Below, one piece after another: positions 45,361 to 55,113 of a stretch of 64,000 bases of DNA. Made by a program: the position numbers and the translations under genes. The stretch comes from Companilactobacillus formosensis. Its GTDB lineage: Bacteria; Bacillota; Bacilli; Lactobacillales; Lactobacillaceae. The DNA lies in NCBI RefSeq assembly GCF_005405305.1, contig NZ_BJDU01000003.1:124001-188000 (forward strand). The letters are read 5' to 3'. A model generated the notes under the pieces. The model was not told the DNA's origin and ran no database searches. It saw nothing but the letters and a program-made list of their open reading frames with translations. The first letter of the stretch is position 1. The number at the start of each line of letters is the position of its first letter.

Positions 45361-45672
45361 ATTAATAGATTTCAAATTGCCTAAAGTAACTATGCTAAAA
45401 AGATTGTCGTTGACCTTGAAAACGTATTTATTTTGATTAACTTGTGAAATAAATTTGCCATGAAGTTGATTGTCGTTTAACATTGTAATAACGACAGAAT
45501 AATTTTTTTGGAAACTTTGTTCTGCAAAAAGCTGTAATTGCATTAATGGCATTTGTTTTAATGGAGTCTTTGTTCCGTACTTGAGATTAAAATCGAAATT
45601 ATTATTAATAAAGCTAGTGGTGTTGTTGATTAGATTTGTAGTGAAACGATTGTGTAATTGTCTTGCTTGCAT
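45352..45672 (-). CDS. LexA-controlled small protein, probably YolD-like
   Basis: 106 residues. The C-terminal half (SVVITMLNDNQLHGKFISQV, then KYVFKVNDNLFSIVTLGNLK) has the beta-rich pattern of YolD-like proteins, many of which are SOS-induced and sit beside Y-family polymerases in Bacillus. The N-terminal half is Asn-rich. The YolD assignment is inference; the alternative is an unrelated SOS protein. GGGGG lies 8 bases before the ATG. A sigma-A promoter with a perfect LexA box overlaps the spacer. Convergent with recN (9-bp overlap). Confidence 0.75.
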   Translation of the reverse strand: MQARQLHNRFTTNLINNTTSFINNNFDFNLKYGTKTPLKQMPLMQLQLFAEQSFQKNYSVVITMLNDNQLHGKFISQVNQNKYVFKVNDNLFSIVTLGNLKSINLI

Positions 45673-45683
45673 TTTTAAACCCC

Positions 45684-45697
45684 CGAACGCTTGTTTG
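45684..45697 (-). promoter_or_regulatory. Second, imperfect LexA box
   Basis: Plus-strand CGAACGCTTGTTTG, one base off the 5-4-5 palindrome CGAAC-N4-GTTCG, lying between the -10 and the ribosome binding site of the small gene. Could give cooperative LexA binding. Confidence 0.55.
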
Positions 45698-45704
45698 TAC
45701 CTTC

Positions 45705-45733
45705 ATTATACGAACAAGTGTTCGAAAGAGCAA
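45705..45733 (-). promoter_or_regulatory. SOS promoter with perfect LexA (Cheo) box
   Basis: Minus strand -35 TTGCTC (45728-45733) and -10 TATAAT (45705-45710), 17-bp spacer. The spacer contains CGAACAAGTGTTCG at 45711-45724, a perfect match to the Bacillus LexA consensus CGAACRNRYGTTCG. LexA bound there would block RNA polymerase. Confidence 0.88.
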
Positions 45734-45853
45734 CTTTATTTTTATATTTCTTAAGAAATTTTTATCTTGACGTGGCTCAAAGTCTTGAAAAACATATGAA
45801 TTTATTGCATTATAGATATCAATATTAAAATAGATAGTAGGGATAGTTTAATT

Positions 45854-46462
45854 ATGTCAAGGGGAATGTTAATCGTTTTATCAGGTCCATCTGGAGTTGG
45901 TAAAGGAACTGTTAGAAAAGCAATGTTGAAGAATTCATCAATTAAATTTGATTATTCAGTTTCGATGACAACGCGTCAAATGCGTCCTGGAGAAGTCGAT
46001 GGAGTCGATTATTATTTCCGAACAAATGAAGAATTTGAAAAGGAAATAGAGAATGGTGGCATGCTCGAATATGCTAAGTATGTCGACCATTATTATGGAA
46101 CTCCTTTGAAGTATGTCAATCAAAAGCTTGATGCCGGAATTGATGTGTTGTTAGAAATTGAAGTCAATGGTGCTATGCAAGTTCGCGAAAAGATGCCTGA
46201 TGGCGTATTTATTTTCTTGACACCGCCTGATTTGACTAGTTTACGAGATCGTATTACTCACCGTGGTACTGATGATGAGAAGACAATCGATAAACGTATG
46301 GAAAAGGCTAAAAAAGAAATTCAAATGATGACTAGCTATGACTATGCCGTTGTAAATGATAAAATACCTAATGCAGTCGAAAAAATTGAAGGTATAATTA
46401 AGAGTGAACACTTAAGAGTGCCACGCGTAATTGACCAATACAAAAAAATAATAGGAGATTGA
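45854..46462 (+). CDS. gmk: Guanylate kinase
   Basis: 202 residues. P-loop [16 protein letters not shown] (9-24), GMP-binding segment [19 protein letters not shown], and [14 protein letters not shown]. Converts GMP to GDP. Followed by rpoZ after 6 bp, a conserved pair in Bacillota. Confidence 0.96.
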   Translation: MSRGMLIVLSGPSGVGKGTVRKAMLKNSSIKFDYSVSMTTRQMRPGEVDGVDYYFRTNEEFEKEIENGGMLEYAKYVDHYYGTPLKYVNQKLDAGIDVLLEIEVNGAMQVREKMPDGVFIFLTPPDLTSLRDRITHRGTDDEKTIDKRMEKAKKEIQMMTSYDYAVVNDKIPNAVEKIEGIIKSEHLRVPRVIDQYKKIIGD

Positions 46463-46468
46463 TAATTT

Positions 46469-46726
46469 ATGATTATTTATCCATCAATTGATAAACTTTT
46501 AGATCGAGTTGACTCTCGTTATTCACTAGCAGTTCTAGCTGCCAAACGTGCTCACGAATTGGAAAATGGTGATGTTGAACTTTTGAGCCATTATGAATCA
46601 CCAAGAACTGTTGGTCGTGCATTTGAAGAAATTGCTGATGATAAAATCGAAATCGATCCTAATTCAATTCTTCTTGAAAAAGAAGCCGAAAAGGTTGAAG
46701 AAGAGAAAAAAGAAGAAAACGAATAA
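46469..46726 (+). CDS. rpoZ: RNA polymerase omega subunit
   Basis: 85 residues. [20 protein letters not shown] and [10 protein letters not shown] are diagnostic of omega; the tail is strongly acidic with Glu/Lys repeats. The coaBC gene that often follows is absent; a terminator and priA follow. Confidence 0.95.
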   Translation: MIIYPSIDKLLDRVDSRYSLAVLAAKRAHELENGDVELLSHYESPRTVGRAFEEIADDKIEIDPNSILLEKEAEKVEEEKKEENE

Positions 46727-46732
46727 AATTAT

Positions 46733-46769
46733 TCCTTCACTGATTTGCGAATTAGTGAGGGCTTTTTTA
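46733..46769 (+). terminator. Terminator after rpoZ
   Basis: CCTTCACTGATTT / AATTAGTGAGGG stem with T6. Confidence 0.88.
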
Positions 46770-46795
46770 TTCTTAAGGAAAAATAGGTGGTTTTT

Positions 46796-49204
46796 ATGTC
46801 AGTAGCAGAGATAATCGTTGACGTACCGACGATGCAAACAAATCGACCATTTGAATATGATATTCCTGAGAGTTTAGCCGAAGTAGTTGTTCCAGGGATG
46901 CGAGTTGAAGTACCCTTTGGACGTGGTAAAAGAAAAATTCAAGGTTTTGTTATGAAGGTAAAAGACAACAGTGACTTTCAAGGAAAGCTGAAACCAATTA
47001 CTCGTGTGATAGATTTAAAACCAGTTTTATCAAAGGAAATGCTCCAACTGTCGTATTGGTTGGCTGATCAAACTTATTCTTTTCAGATTTCCTGTCTGCA
47101 AACAATGTTGCCTAGTGTTATGCGCGCTAAATACCAGCAATTTGTAATTCCAATCGTAAAAGATGATCCAGAAGTAAAGGCTCTGTTATCTAATCAAGAT
47201 TCCCTAGAGATAACGAGTGCACTAGATGATAAAACAATTCGTCTTATCAATAAATTACGAAAAAATAATAAAGTAGATATTCAATATGTTGTGAAGAATA
47301 AAGCTGTTCAAGTAAAACGACAAGCTGTTACAACGGATCTGAATGTTATTCAGTTACATGAAGCCAAGAGCAAATTGCGAAAGAATGCTTCTTCTCAAAT
47401 TAAGTTATTGGCGTTTTTAGCTGATCATTTGCAAGAATTGCCGATAGAATACAATGTTTTGGAAAAAGATCATGGTATTTCAAGATCAGCTATTAAAACA
47501 GCTGAAAAAAATGGTTTGCTCAAAACAATAGAAGTTACCAAATTACGTAAACCAGTGGGTATCACACCAGAACAAACAACCAAATTAGCTTTAACATCTG
47601 AGCAACAAGTTGCTGTTGATGAGATTTCTCAGGCTATTACTAACGAAGATTCCCAGACCTTTTTGATCGAAGGTGTTACTGGTAGTGGTAAGACAGAGGT
47701 CTATTTACAGACGATTGAAAAGGCATTGCAGCAAGATAAAACAGCTTTGATGCTAGTTCCAGAAATTTCACTGACTCCTCAGATGGTCAATCGAGTTGTT
47801 GGTCGTTTTGGTGATCAAGTGGCGGTGTTACATTCTGGTTTATCTAATGGCGAACGATACGATGAGTGGACAAGGATTGAAAATAATGAAGTCAAAGTCG
47901 TTGTAGGAGCACGGAGTGCCGTCTTTGCACCATTAAATAAAATTGGTCTAATAATTATTGATGAAGAGCATGAAGCCAGTTACAAACAAGATGACAATCC
48001 TCGTTATCACGCACGTGATGTAGCGTTATGGCGGGCAAAAGTCAATAAATGTCCAGTTGTTTTAGGTAGTGCTACACCATCTTTGGAGTCGAGGGCTAGG
48101 GCTGAAAAAGGTGTTTATCATCTGATAAGGATGAAAAAGAGAATTAACAATCAGACTTTGCCACATGTACAAATAGTCGATATGCGTGATTCCGAAAACT
48201 CTGCCGTTAAAGGTGATTTTTCGCCGACTTTACAAAAGAGTCTTCAAGAAACACTAGATAATCATGATCAGTCAATCGTTTTATTGAATCGTCGAGGTTA
48301 TTCATCGTTCATGATGTGTCGTGAATGTGGCTTTGTTTTAAAATGTCCTAATTGTGACGTTTCATTGACATATCATAAAGATTTGAGAAGAATGAAATGT
48401 CATTATTGCGGACACGAAGAATCAGTTCCCAATATGTGTCCAAATTGTCACAGTAAAAAAATTGGCTTTTATGGAACAGGGACACAAAATATTGAGCAAC
48501 AATTACATGATTTGTTCCCACGAGCTCGAGTTTTACGAATGGATGTTGATACGACCAGAAGAAAAGGTGCTCACGCTAAGATTTTGCAACAATTTGGACA
48601 GCACAAGGCCGATATTTTGTTGGGAACACAAATGATTGCTAAAGGCTTAGATTTTCCTGACGTAACGTTAGTTGGAGTAATTAATGCCGATACTACTTTG
48701 AGTTTGTCAGACTATCGTGCTAGTGAGAGGACCTTCCAACTATTGACTCAAGTTAGTGGTCGTGCCGGTCGAGCTCAAAAGACTGGTCATGTGGTGATTC
48801 AAACCTTTAATCCTGATCACTATGCAATCAAAGATGCGGCCAAACAAGATTATGAAACTTTTTTCAAACAAGAAATGTACTTGCGTCACCAATCAAATTA
48901 CACGCCGTATTATTTTACGACTTTGATCAGTGTTGCAAACCAAGATGAAGGTCAGACTTTGAAGCAAGCTTATTGGCTGAAAAAACAGCTCCAAACGGCT
49001 TTATCTAAGGATGCAATTCTTTTAGGACCAAGTCCAACGATGATTTCTCGGAAACAAAACAAATATTATTATCAAATTATTGTAAAATATAAACATGAGC
49101 CAAAATTGCACGAACGATTGCTCGAAATCTTAAATGAAACTCAAGCGGATGCCAAGAAGGGTTTTACGATTGCAATCGATAATGAACCACAACACATTGA
49201 TTAA
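46796..49204 (+). CDS. priA: Primosomal helicase PriA
   Basis: About 802 residues. N-terminal DNA-binding domain, Walker A GVTGSGKTEVYL (about 294-305), DEEH box, and a zinc-binding insert CRECGFVLKCPNCDVSL ... CHYCGHEESVPNMCPNC with eight cysteines. Restarts collapsed replication forks. ATG at 46796 is chosen, since the in-frame GTG at 46787 is part of the AGGTGG ribosome binding site. In Bacillus def lies between priA and fmt; here it is absent. Confidence 0.96.
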   Translation: MSVAEIIVDVPTMQTNRPFEYDIPESLAEVVVPGMRVEVPFGRGKRKIQGFVMKVKDNSDFQGKLKPITRVIDLKPVLSKEMLQLSYWLADQTYSFQISCLQTMLPSVMRAKYQQFVIPIVKDDPEVKALLSNQDSLEITSALDDKTIRLINKLRKNNKVDIQYVVKNKAVQVKRQAVTTDLNVIQLHEAKSKLRKNASSQIKLLAFLADHLQELPIEYNVLEKDHGISRSAIKTAEKNGLLKTIEVTKLRKPVGITPEQTTKLALTSEQQVAVDEISQAITNEDSQTFLIEGVTGSGKTEVYLQTIEKALQQDKTALMLVPEISLTPQMVNRVVGRFGDQVAVLHSGLSNGERYDEWTRIENNEVKVVVGARSAVFAPLNKIGLIIIDEEHEASYKQDDNPRYHARDVALWRAKVNKCPVVLGSATPSLESRARAEKGVYHLIRMKKRINNQTLPHVQIVDMRDSENSAVKGDFSPTLQKSLQETLDNHDQSIVLLNRRGYSSFMMCRECGFVLKCPNCDVSLTYHKDLRRMKCHYCGHEESVPNMCPNCHSKKIGFYGTGTQNIEQQLHDLFPRARVLRMDVDTTRRKGAHAKILQQFGQHKADILLGTQMIAKGLDFPDVTLVGVINADTTLSLSDYRASERTFQLLTQVSGRAGRAQKTGHVVIQTFNPDHYAIKDAAKQDYETFFKQEMYLRHQSNYTPYYFTTLISVANQDEGQTLKQAYWLKKQLQTALSKDAILLGPSPTMISRKQNKYYYQIIVKYKHEPKLHERLLEILNETQADAKKGFTIAIDNEPQHID

Positions 49205-49217
49205 TGAGGATGATTGA

Positions 49218-50168
49218 ATGACAAAAATAATATTTTTAGGAACACCAGATTTTTCTGCAACAGTTTTGAGGGGATTATTAAAAGAAGGTTATGACGTAAT
49301 TGCCGCCGTAACACAACCTGATAAGCCAGTTGGTAGAAAACAAAAACTTCAAAAGAGTCCAGTTAAATTAGTGGCTGAAAGTGAAAATATCAAACTTTTC
49401 CAACCTGCTAAATTGCCTGGTAGTCCAGAAGTTGAAGAATTAAAAGCATTACATGCAGATTTGATTATTACAGCGGCTTATGGTCAATTTTTGCCAACTA
49501 GTTTTTTGGAATCAGCTAAAGTGGCAGCTATCAATGTTCACGGTTCACTTTTGCCAAAATATCGTGGTGGTGCGCCAATTCAATGGTCACTATTAAATGG
49601 CGATAAGGAAACTGGAATCACTATCATGTATATGGTTAAGGGGATGGATGCTGGTGATATCATTAGCCAGGAAAAATTGCCAATTGAAAAAGACGATGAC
49701 AATGGTAGCTTATTTGAAAAGATGGCAATCGTTGGTCGTGAACTTTTGTTGGATACGATTCCGAAGATTTTAAGCGGTGATATCACTCCAATCAAACAAG
49801 ATCCAGACAAGGTAGTCTTTTCACCTAATATTTCTAAAGAACAAGAACATATTGACTTTACTAAACCTGCCGAGACAGTTTTCAATCAAATTCGTGCGTT
49901 AAGTCCTGATCCGGGAGCATGGATGATGCTAAATGGTCAAAGAACTAAGCTATACAAAACAGAAGTAATTGAATTAAATTCCAATCAAGCTGTCGGTACA
50001 GTAGCTGATTTGGGTAAGAAGAAATTGGTTATCGTTGCTGGTGATGGCCAAGGCGTTTCTATTAAAAAGATTCAGCCAGCCGGTAAAAAAATTATGGATA
50101 TTGCCAACTACATGAATGGTTTGGGCAAAAATCTAGAAAAAGGACAACAAGTAATTGATGAAAAATAA
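49218..50168 (+). CDS. fmt: Methionyl-tRNA formyltransferase
   Basis: 316 residues. FLGTPDFSATVLRGLL at the start, the active-site block NVHGSLLPKYRGGAPIQWSL (about 108-127) and the C-terminal OB-like domain. Formylates initiator Met-tRNA using 10-formyl-THF. Overlaps the start of rsmB. Confidence 0.97.
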   Translation: MTKIIFLGTPDFSATVLRGLLKEGYDVIAAVTQPDKPVGRKQKLQKSPVKLVAESENIKLFQPAKLPGSPEVEELKALHADLIITAAYGQFLPTSFLESAKVAAINVHGSLLPKYRGGAPIQWSLLNGDKETGITIMYMVKGMDAGDIISQEKLPIEKDDDNGSLFEKMAIVGRELLLDTIPKILSGDITPIKQDPDKVVFSPNISKEQEHIDFTKPAETVFNQIRALSPDPGAWMMLNGQRTKLYKTEVIELNSNQAVGTVADLGKKKLVIVAGDGQGVSIKKIQPAGKKIMDIANYMNGLGKNLEKGQQVIDEK

Positions 50169-51480
50169 TCCTCGTGAACTAGCCGTAGAAGCATTAACTA
50201 GAGTCTTTAAAAATAAAGCCTATTCAAACATTGAAATCAATAATATTTTGAAGAATTCAGATATGTCGGATGCTGACAAGCGTTTGATGACGAATATCGT
50301 TTATGGCGTTATTCAACATAAATATGTTTTGGAGTATCAACTAGAACCTTATTTGAAAGATAAGAAACTCGACTTGTGGTTAGATTTATTGCTTCAAACG
50401 GCAATTTATCAGTTATCGTATCTGGATAAGATTCCGGAACATGCGGTTTTGAATGAATCAACTGAAATCGCCAAACAAAAGGCTAATCGTGGTGCTGGTA
50501 ATTTAGTTAATGCTGTCTTGAGAAACTTCCAACGTCACGGTGCAAGAGAGATGTCTGGTAAAGATAGCGTTTATGATTTGAGCAAATTTTACAGTGTTCC
50601 TCGTTGGCTTGTGCAATTGTTTATCGACCAACAAGGTCTAGTTAAGACTAAAAAGATTTTGAAGTCGATCAATCAACCGTCACACGTATCTATTCGGGTT
50701 AATACAAATAAAACGACTGTGTCAGATTTACAAAAAACACTTCAAAGTAAAGGTTTTGATGTAAAACCAAGCAAAATTTCTTCAGTTGGGTTAATCTGTG
50801 AGAGTGGAAATTTAGTTAATACTGATGAATTTAGAGATGGCTTGTACACGATTCAAGATGAAAGCTCAATGCTAGTTGCTCCAGCTCTGGATTTGCAACC
50901 TGATAGCAGAGTTTTGGATGCTTGTGCTGCACCGGGTGGTAAGACAACTCATATTGCCAGCTATATCAAAGATGGTGAAGTAACAGCTTTAGATATCCAT
51001 AAGCACAAAACTAAGTTGATTCGTGATAATAGTCAAAGAATGGGCTATAGCGATATCATTAGTACTGGAGCAATTGATGCTAGAAAAGCTAAAGATGTCT
51101 TGAATACGACTTTTGATCGTATTTTGGTCGATGCTCCATGTTCAGGTCTTGGTTTGATTAGAAGAAAGCCAGAACTAAGATATTTCCGCCAAGAAGAAGA
51201 TTTGATGAACTTGCAACGAGTTCAATTACAAATCTTGGATAGTATGGTTGATTTATTAGAGGTCAATGGTAAGTTAGTTTTTAGTACTTGTACTTTTGAT
51301 GATGAAGAAAATGAAGCAGTCGTAAAGAAGTTCTTAGCTGATCACAAAAACTTTGAGCTTGAACCTGTTAAGAATGAAGCTGTTATGGATAAATCAGTCA
51401 AAGACGGCATGTTGAAAGTTCTACCTAGTGATTACTTTACAGATGGTTTCTTTATAGCTACTTTCGTTAGAAAAAATTAA
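50158..51480 (+). CDS. rsmB: 16S rRNA (cytosine-5)-methyltransferase RsmB
   Basis: 440 residues. N-terminal NusB-like RNA-binding domain (PRELAVEALTRVFKN), then the methyltransferase domain: DACAAPGGKTTHIAS (motif I), DAPCSGLGLIRRKPE (catalytic and releasing cysteine region) and FSTCTFDDEENE. Methylates C967 (E. coli numbering). ATG at 50158 or TTG at 50155; they differ by one residue. Confidence 0.95.
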   Translation: MKNNPRELAVEALTRVFKNKAYSNIEINNILKNSDMSDADKRLMTNIVYGVIQHKYVLEYQLEPYLKDKKLDLWLDLLLQTAIYQLSYLDKIPEHAVLNESTEIAKQKANRGAGNLVNAVLRNFQRHGAREMSGKDSVYDLSKFYSVPRWLVQLFIDQQGLVKTKKILKSINQPSHVSIRVNTNKTTVSDLQKTLQSKGFDVKPSKISSVGLICESGNLVNTDEFRDGLYTIQDESSMLVAPALDLQPDSRVLDACAAPGGKTTHIASYIKDGEVTALDIHKHKTKLIRDNSQRMGYSDIISTGAIDARKAKDVLNTTFDRILVDAPCSGLGLIRRKPELRYFRQEEDLMNLQRVQLQILDSMVDLLEVNGKLVFSTCTFDDEENEAVVKKFLADHKNFELEPVKNEAVMDKSVKDGMLKVLPSDYFTDGFFIATFVRKN

Positions 51481-51499
51481 AGAGGTAAGGTCTAAACTG

Positions 51500-52246
51500 A
51501 TGGAATATGCGTTACTAACTGATGTTGGAAAACTCAGAGAAAACAATCAAGATTATGTGAATGTTTTCAAGAACAAAAAAGGAATTGTCTTTGGAATTGT
51601 GGCCGATGGCATGGGTGGACACCGTGGTGGAGATGTTGCATCTGATATGGCAGTGTCTCATTTAGGACATAATTTTGAAGAATCAGAAGTTGACGAAATT
51701 AGTGAACTTCGTGAATGGATTATTCGAGAATTAAGTAAGGAAAACGATCGAATCGTTTCTGTATCGAATCAATTTGATGATTTAAATGGTATGGGAACGA
51801 CGATGGTTGGCGTATTTTTTGTTGGATCCAAAATGATGGTCGTCAATGTCGGTGATTCAAGATGCTACATTTATGCAAATGATGAATTGAAACAATTGAG
51901 TGTTGATCACTCATTGGTTCATGAACTTTTAGAAACTGGTCAAATCAGTCCTGAAGAAGCTGAAAATCATCCACAAAAAAATATCATTACACAAACTCTT
52001 GGTGTGTCACAAACAGTTCAACCACGAGTAAAAGATTTTGATTTGATTAATAATGCCATTATTCTTTTGTGTACAGATGGCTTGACTAACATGGTTCCAG
52101 AAAATGAAATTAAAGATATTTTATCCAAGAAGATGAGTCTTGAGACAAAATGTCATCTTTTGATCGACAAAGCGAATACCGCCGGTGGAAGAGATAATAT
52201 TACCGCCTTACTCTTTTCTACGAAGGATAACGGAGGTAATCATTAG
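51500..52246 (+). CDS. prpC: PP2C-type serine/threonine phosphatase
   Basis: 248 residues. Metal-binding motifs TDVGKLRENNQDY, VADGMGGHRGGDVAS, GDSRCYIY, LCTDGLTN and GGRDNITAL are in the standard order. Dephosphorylates targets of the adjacent PASTA kinase. Its stop abuts the kinase ATG, so they are coupled. Confidence 0.96.
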   Translation: MEYALLTDVGKLRENNQDYVNVFKNKKGIVFGIVADGMGGHRGGDVASDMAVSHLGHNFEESEVDEISELREWIIRELSKENDRIVSVSNQFDDLNGMGTTMVGVFFVGSKMMVVNVGDSRCYIYANDELKQLSVDHSLVHELLETGQISPEEAENHPQKNIITQTLGVSQTVQPRVKDFDLINNAIILLCTDGLTNMVPENEIKDILSKKMSLETKCHLLIDKANTAGGRDNITALLFSTKDNGGNH

Positions 52247-54202
52247 ATGGAAAAAGGTTACCTAGTAGGCGGTCGTTATGAGATTCTAGGTACGCTTGGT
52301 GAAGGCGGTATGGCTAATGTTTATTTAGCTAATGACACTTTGTTAAACCGTAAAGTTGCTGTTAAAGCATTACGATATGATCTTCAAGATGATGAATCTG
52401 TTAAAAGGAGATTTGGTCGTGAAGCCAAGGCAACTAGTGGTCTCTCCAATCCTAATATCGTCAATGTTTTAGATGTTGGTAATGATAACGGAGTTCAATA
52501 CATTGTTATCGAATATGTTGACGGTCCAAATTTAAAGAAATATATCCGGACACATTTTCCAATTCCATACCATGAAGTAGTCGATATTATGAAACAGATC
52601 TGTATGGCTGTTTCTGATGCTCATGAACATGGAATAATTCATCGTGATTTAAAGCCAGAGAATATTTTAGTCGATGAGAAAAAGGACCCAATTCAAGTTA
52701 AAGTTTCTGATTTTGGTATTGCTTTGGCCTTGAGTGAACGTTCTATTACTCGGACTAATTCTTTGTTGGGTTCGGTACATTATATGTCTCCTGAACAAAT
52801 CAAAGGACGTCCCGCAACAGTTTTGTCGGATGTTTATGCATTAGGAATTGTTTTGTTTGAACTATTGACGAAGCACGTACCGTTCACTGGTGATACAGCT
52901 GTGACGGTTGCTTTGAAGCATTCCAAAGAGGAAATGCCGGATTTGAAGAAAATCGACCCAGATATTCCTCAACCTTTGGAAAATGTTGTTTTGAAGGCCA
53001 CTGCTAAAGACCCTGATCAACGATACCAATCGGTTAAAGAAATGTGTGAAGATTTAAATACATGTCTGATGCCTGAACGTAGTGATGAACCAAAATTTAT
53101 TCCAACGCCGGTCAATGATTTGGAAGAAACTCGTGTAATGGAACCTATGGATACTAAGCATGAGGAAGAAGCTCCCGTTAAGCAAAAGCCTAAAATGAGT
53201 CATAAAAAGAAAATGATTTTGATGCTCTCGATTATTCCAATTGTCTTGATTTTATTTATCATTGCAATGGTTATTAAGAGTAATCAAGAGACGACAGTTC
53301 CTGATTTGTTCAATTTGACTGTTAAGCAAGCTAATGTCATGCTCAAAAGTTCTAATTTGACGGCGGGTGATATTTCCAAAGAAAACGATGACGATGTTGA
53401 GGCTGGTCATGTAATCAAATCAGTTCCCGCTAAGGGCTTAAAGTTAAAAAATGGCGCTAGTGTCAATTTAGTAGTTAGTTTAGGTGCTAAATATTACAAG
53501 ATGCCAAAATTGATTGGACAAGACTATGATGATGTCTCAGCTAATTTGAAGAAACGTGGATTTAAGATAAAAATACGTTACAAAGCAACGAATGAATATA
53601 CGGCTGGAATAATCATTGATCAAAGTATTAAGAGTGGTAAAAAGGTTGTTACTAAAGACAAACCATTAACTATAACGATTGCTAAAGTAAAAACAGTTAA
53701 ACCAAAGACGGTCAAAGTCCGTGATTTAACTGGATATAATTTAAAGAGTATTCAAGATTACGCTACCGAAACGCATTTGAGATTAGATACGTCGTATGCA
53801 TATTCTAATGATATTGAAGAAGGCTTATTAGTCAGTCAATCACCAGAAGCAAATACAACGATCAATCAAGGTGCAACTTTGACAGTGGTAATATCTAAGG
53901 GTCCAGATCCAGAGAAATCTTCCGATAGTGACGATGAAGATTCAAGTAGCGATAATACTAGTTCGAATACTACAAAGACGGTCACTAAGGACATTACGAT
54001 TCCCTATGATGATAATGGTAATAACAGTATTACAATTTATATATCAGATGCTACGCACAGCATTAATTCACCATACCGAACAATGACTATTAGTGAAGAT
54101 ACACCAGTAACATTAAGTTTTAATTTAAAAGATGGACAGACAGGCTCCTATATAGTCGAACGTGATAATAAGACTGTATTAGGTGGTTCAGTCAATAGGT
54201 GA
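52247..54202 (+). CDS. prkC: PASTA-domain Ser/Thr kinase (PrkC/Stk)
   Basis: 651 residues. Kinase domain 1-270: GEGGMANVYLA, VAVKAL, IIHRDLKPENILVD, DFGIA, APE-like MSPEQIKG. One membrane helix about 323-346, then three PASTA repeats (about 350-560) that bind muropeptides, a Ser/Asp-rich linker (SSDSDDEDSSSDN) and an extra C-terminal beta domain of about 75 residues (ITIPYDDNGNNSITIYISDA). Senses wall fragments and controls growth and wall synthesis. The extra domain is seen in other lactobacilli, function unknown. Confidence 0.95.
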   Translation: MEKGYLVGGRYEILGTLGEGGMANVYLANDTLLNRKVAVKALRYDLQDDESVKRRFGREAKATSGLSNPNIVNVLDVGNDNGVQYIVIEYVDGPNLKKYIRTHFPIPYHEVVDIMKQICMAVSDAHEHGIIHRDLKPENILVDEKKDPIQVKVSDFGIALALSERSITRTNSLLGSVHYMSPEQIKGRPATVLSDVYALGIVLFELLTKHVPFTGDTAVTVALKHSKEEMPDLKKIDPDIPQPLENVVLKATAKDPDQRYQSVKEMCEDLNTCLMPERSDEPKFIPTPVNDLEETRVMEPMDTKHEEEAPVKQKPKMSHKKKMILMLSIIPIVLILFIIAMVIKSNQETTVPDLFNLTVKQANVMLKSSNLTAGDISKENDDDVEAGHVIKSVPAKGLKLKNGASVNLVVSLGAKYYKMPKLIGQDYDDVSANLKKRGFKIKIRYKATNEYTAGIIIDQSIKSGKKVVTKDKPLTITIAKVKTVKPKTVKVRDLTGYNLKSIQDYATETHLRLDTSYAYSNDIEEGLLVSQSPEANTTINQGATLTVVISKGPDPEKSSDSDDEDSSSDNTSSNTTKTVTKDITIPYDDNGNNSITIYISDATHSINSPYRTMTISEDTPVTLSFNLKDGQTGSYIVERDNKTVLGGSVNR

Positions 54203-54205
54203 TGT

Positions 54206-55099
54206 ATGGAAAAAACAGGAAGAATTATAAAATCGATCAGTGGATTTTATGATGTTTTAGATGATGAAAGCAACGACCTAATACGGACTAGAGCACGTGG
54301 AAATTTCCGTAAGCGTAAAATTAAGCCTTTAGTCGGTGACAAAGTTAGTTTTGACTCTACGGGTGATTTAGGATATATATTAGAAATATTGCCTCGTGAG
54401 AATAGTTTAGTTCGTCCACCGATTGCCAATGTCGACCAGGCGATTGTCGTGACTTCAGCAGCGGAACCTAATTTTTCTAGTAATTTATTAGATAAAATAT
54501 TGGTAAATATCGAGCATAATGATATTGAACCCGTAATTTATTTAACGAAAGCTGATTTATTATCTGATGCACAATACGAAGAATTAAAAACGACCTTAGA
54601 AGGCTATCGTGACCATGCAGAGTATCAAGTTTTTTGTGATCGTGACAGTTATAATGATCAACAAGTGTCGAGATTAAAAGCCACTTTTGCTGACAAAGTA
54701 ACAGTCTTTACAGGTCAATCAGGTGCTGGTAAGTCCACTTTACTAAATCATATCGATCATGATTTAGGTTTAGCTACGGCCGAGATTTCTCAAACATTGA
54801 ACCGTGGTAAACATACGACTCGCCAAGTTTCGTTGTTCGATATTGAAGGTGGCTTGGTTGCTGACACGCCGGGATTTTCTTCGATTGATTTACAAAATAT
54901 TCCCGTTGAAGAATTGCCAAAACTTTTTCCTGAATTTTTGAAGTACAGTAACATGTGTCAATTTCGTGGATGTCGCCATGTGAATGAACCCAATTGTGCC
55001 GTGAAAGAAAAACTTTCAGAAGGTCAGATAATGCAAAGTCGTTATGACAATTATCTCTACTTTTTGAATGAAATTAATTCATACAAAAAAAGATATTGA
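54206..55099 (+). CDS. rsgA: Small ribosomal subunit biogenesis GTPase RsgA
   Basis: 297 residues. OB domain first, then the circularly permuted GTPase: G4 YLTKADLL, G1 GQSGAGKSTLLNH (about 172-184), G3 DTPGFSS, and a zinc finger CQFRGCRHVNEPNC. Matures the 30S subunit. Operon prpC-prkC-rsgA-rpe-thiN is conserved. Confidence 0.96.
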   Translation: MEKTGRIIKSISGFYDVLDDESNDLIRTRARGNFRKRKIKPLVGDKVSFDSTGDLGYILEILPRENSLVRPPIANVDQAIVVTSAAEPNFSSNLLDKILVNIEHNDIEPVIYLTKADLLSDAQYEELKTTLEGYRDHAEYQVFCDRDSYNDQQVSRLKATFADKVTVFTGQSGAGKSTLLNHIDHDLGLATAEISQTLNRGKHTTRQVSLFDIEGGLVADTPGFSSIDLQNIPVEELPKLFPEFLKYSNMCQFRGCRHVNEPNCAVKEKLSEGQIMQSRYDNYLYFLNEINSYKKRY

Positions 55100-55113
55100 G
55101 GAGTTGATTTTTG

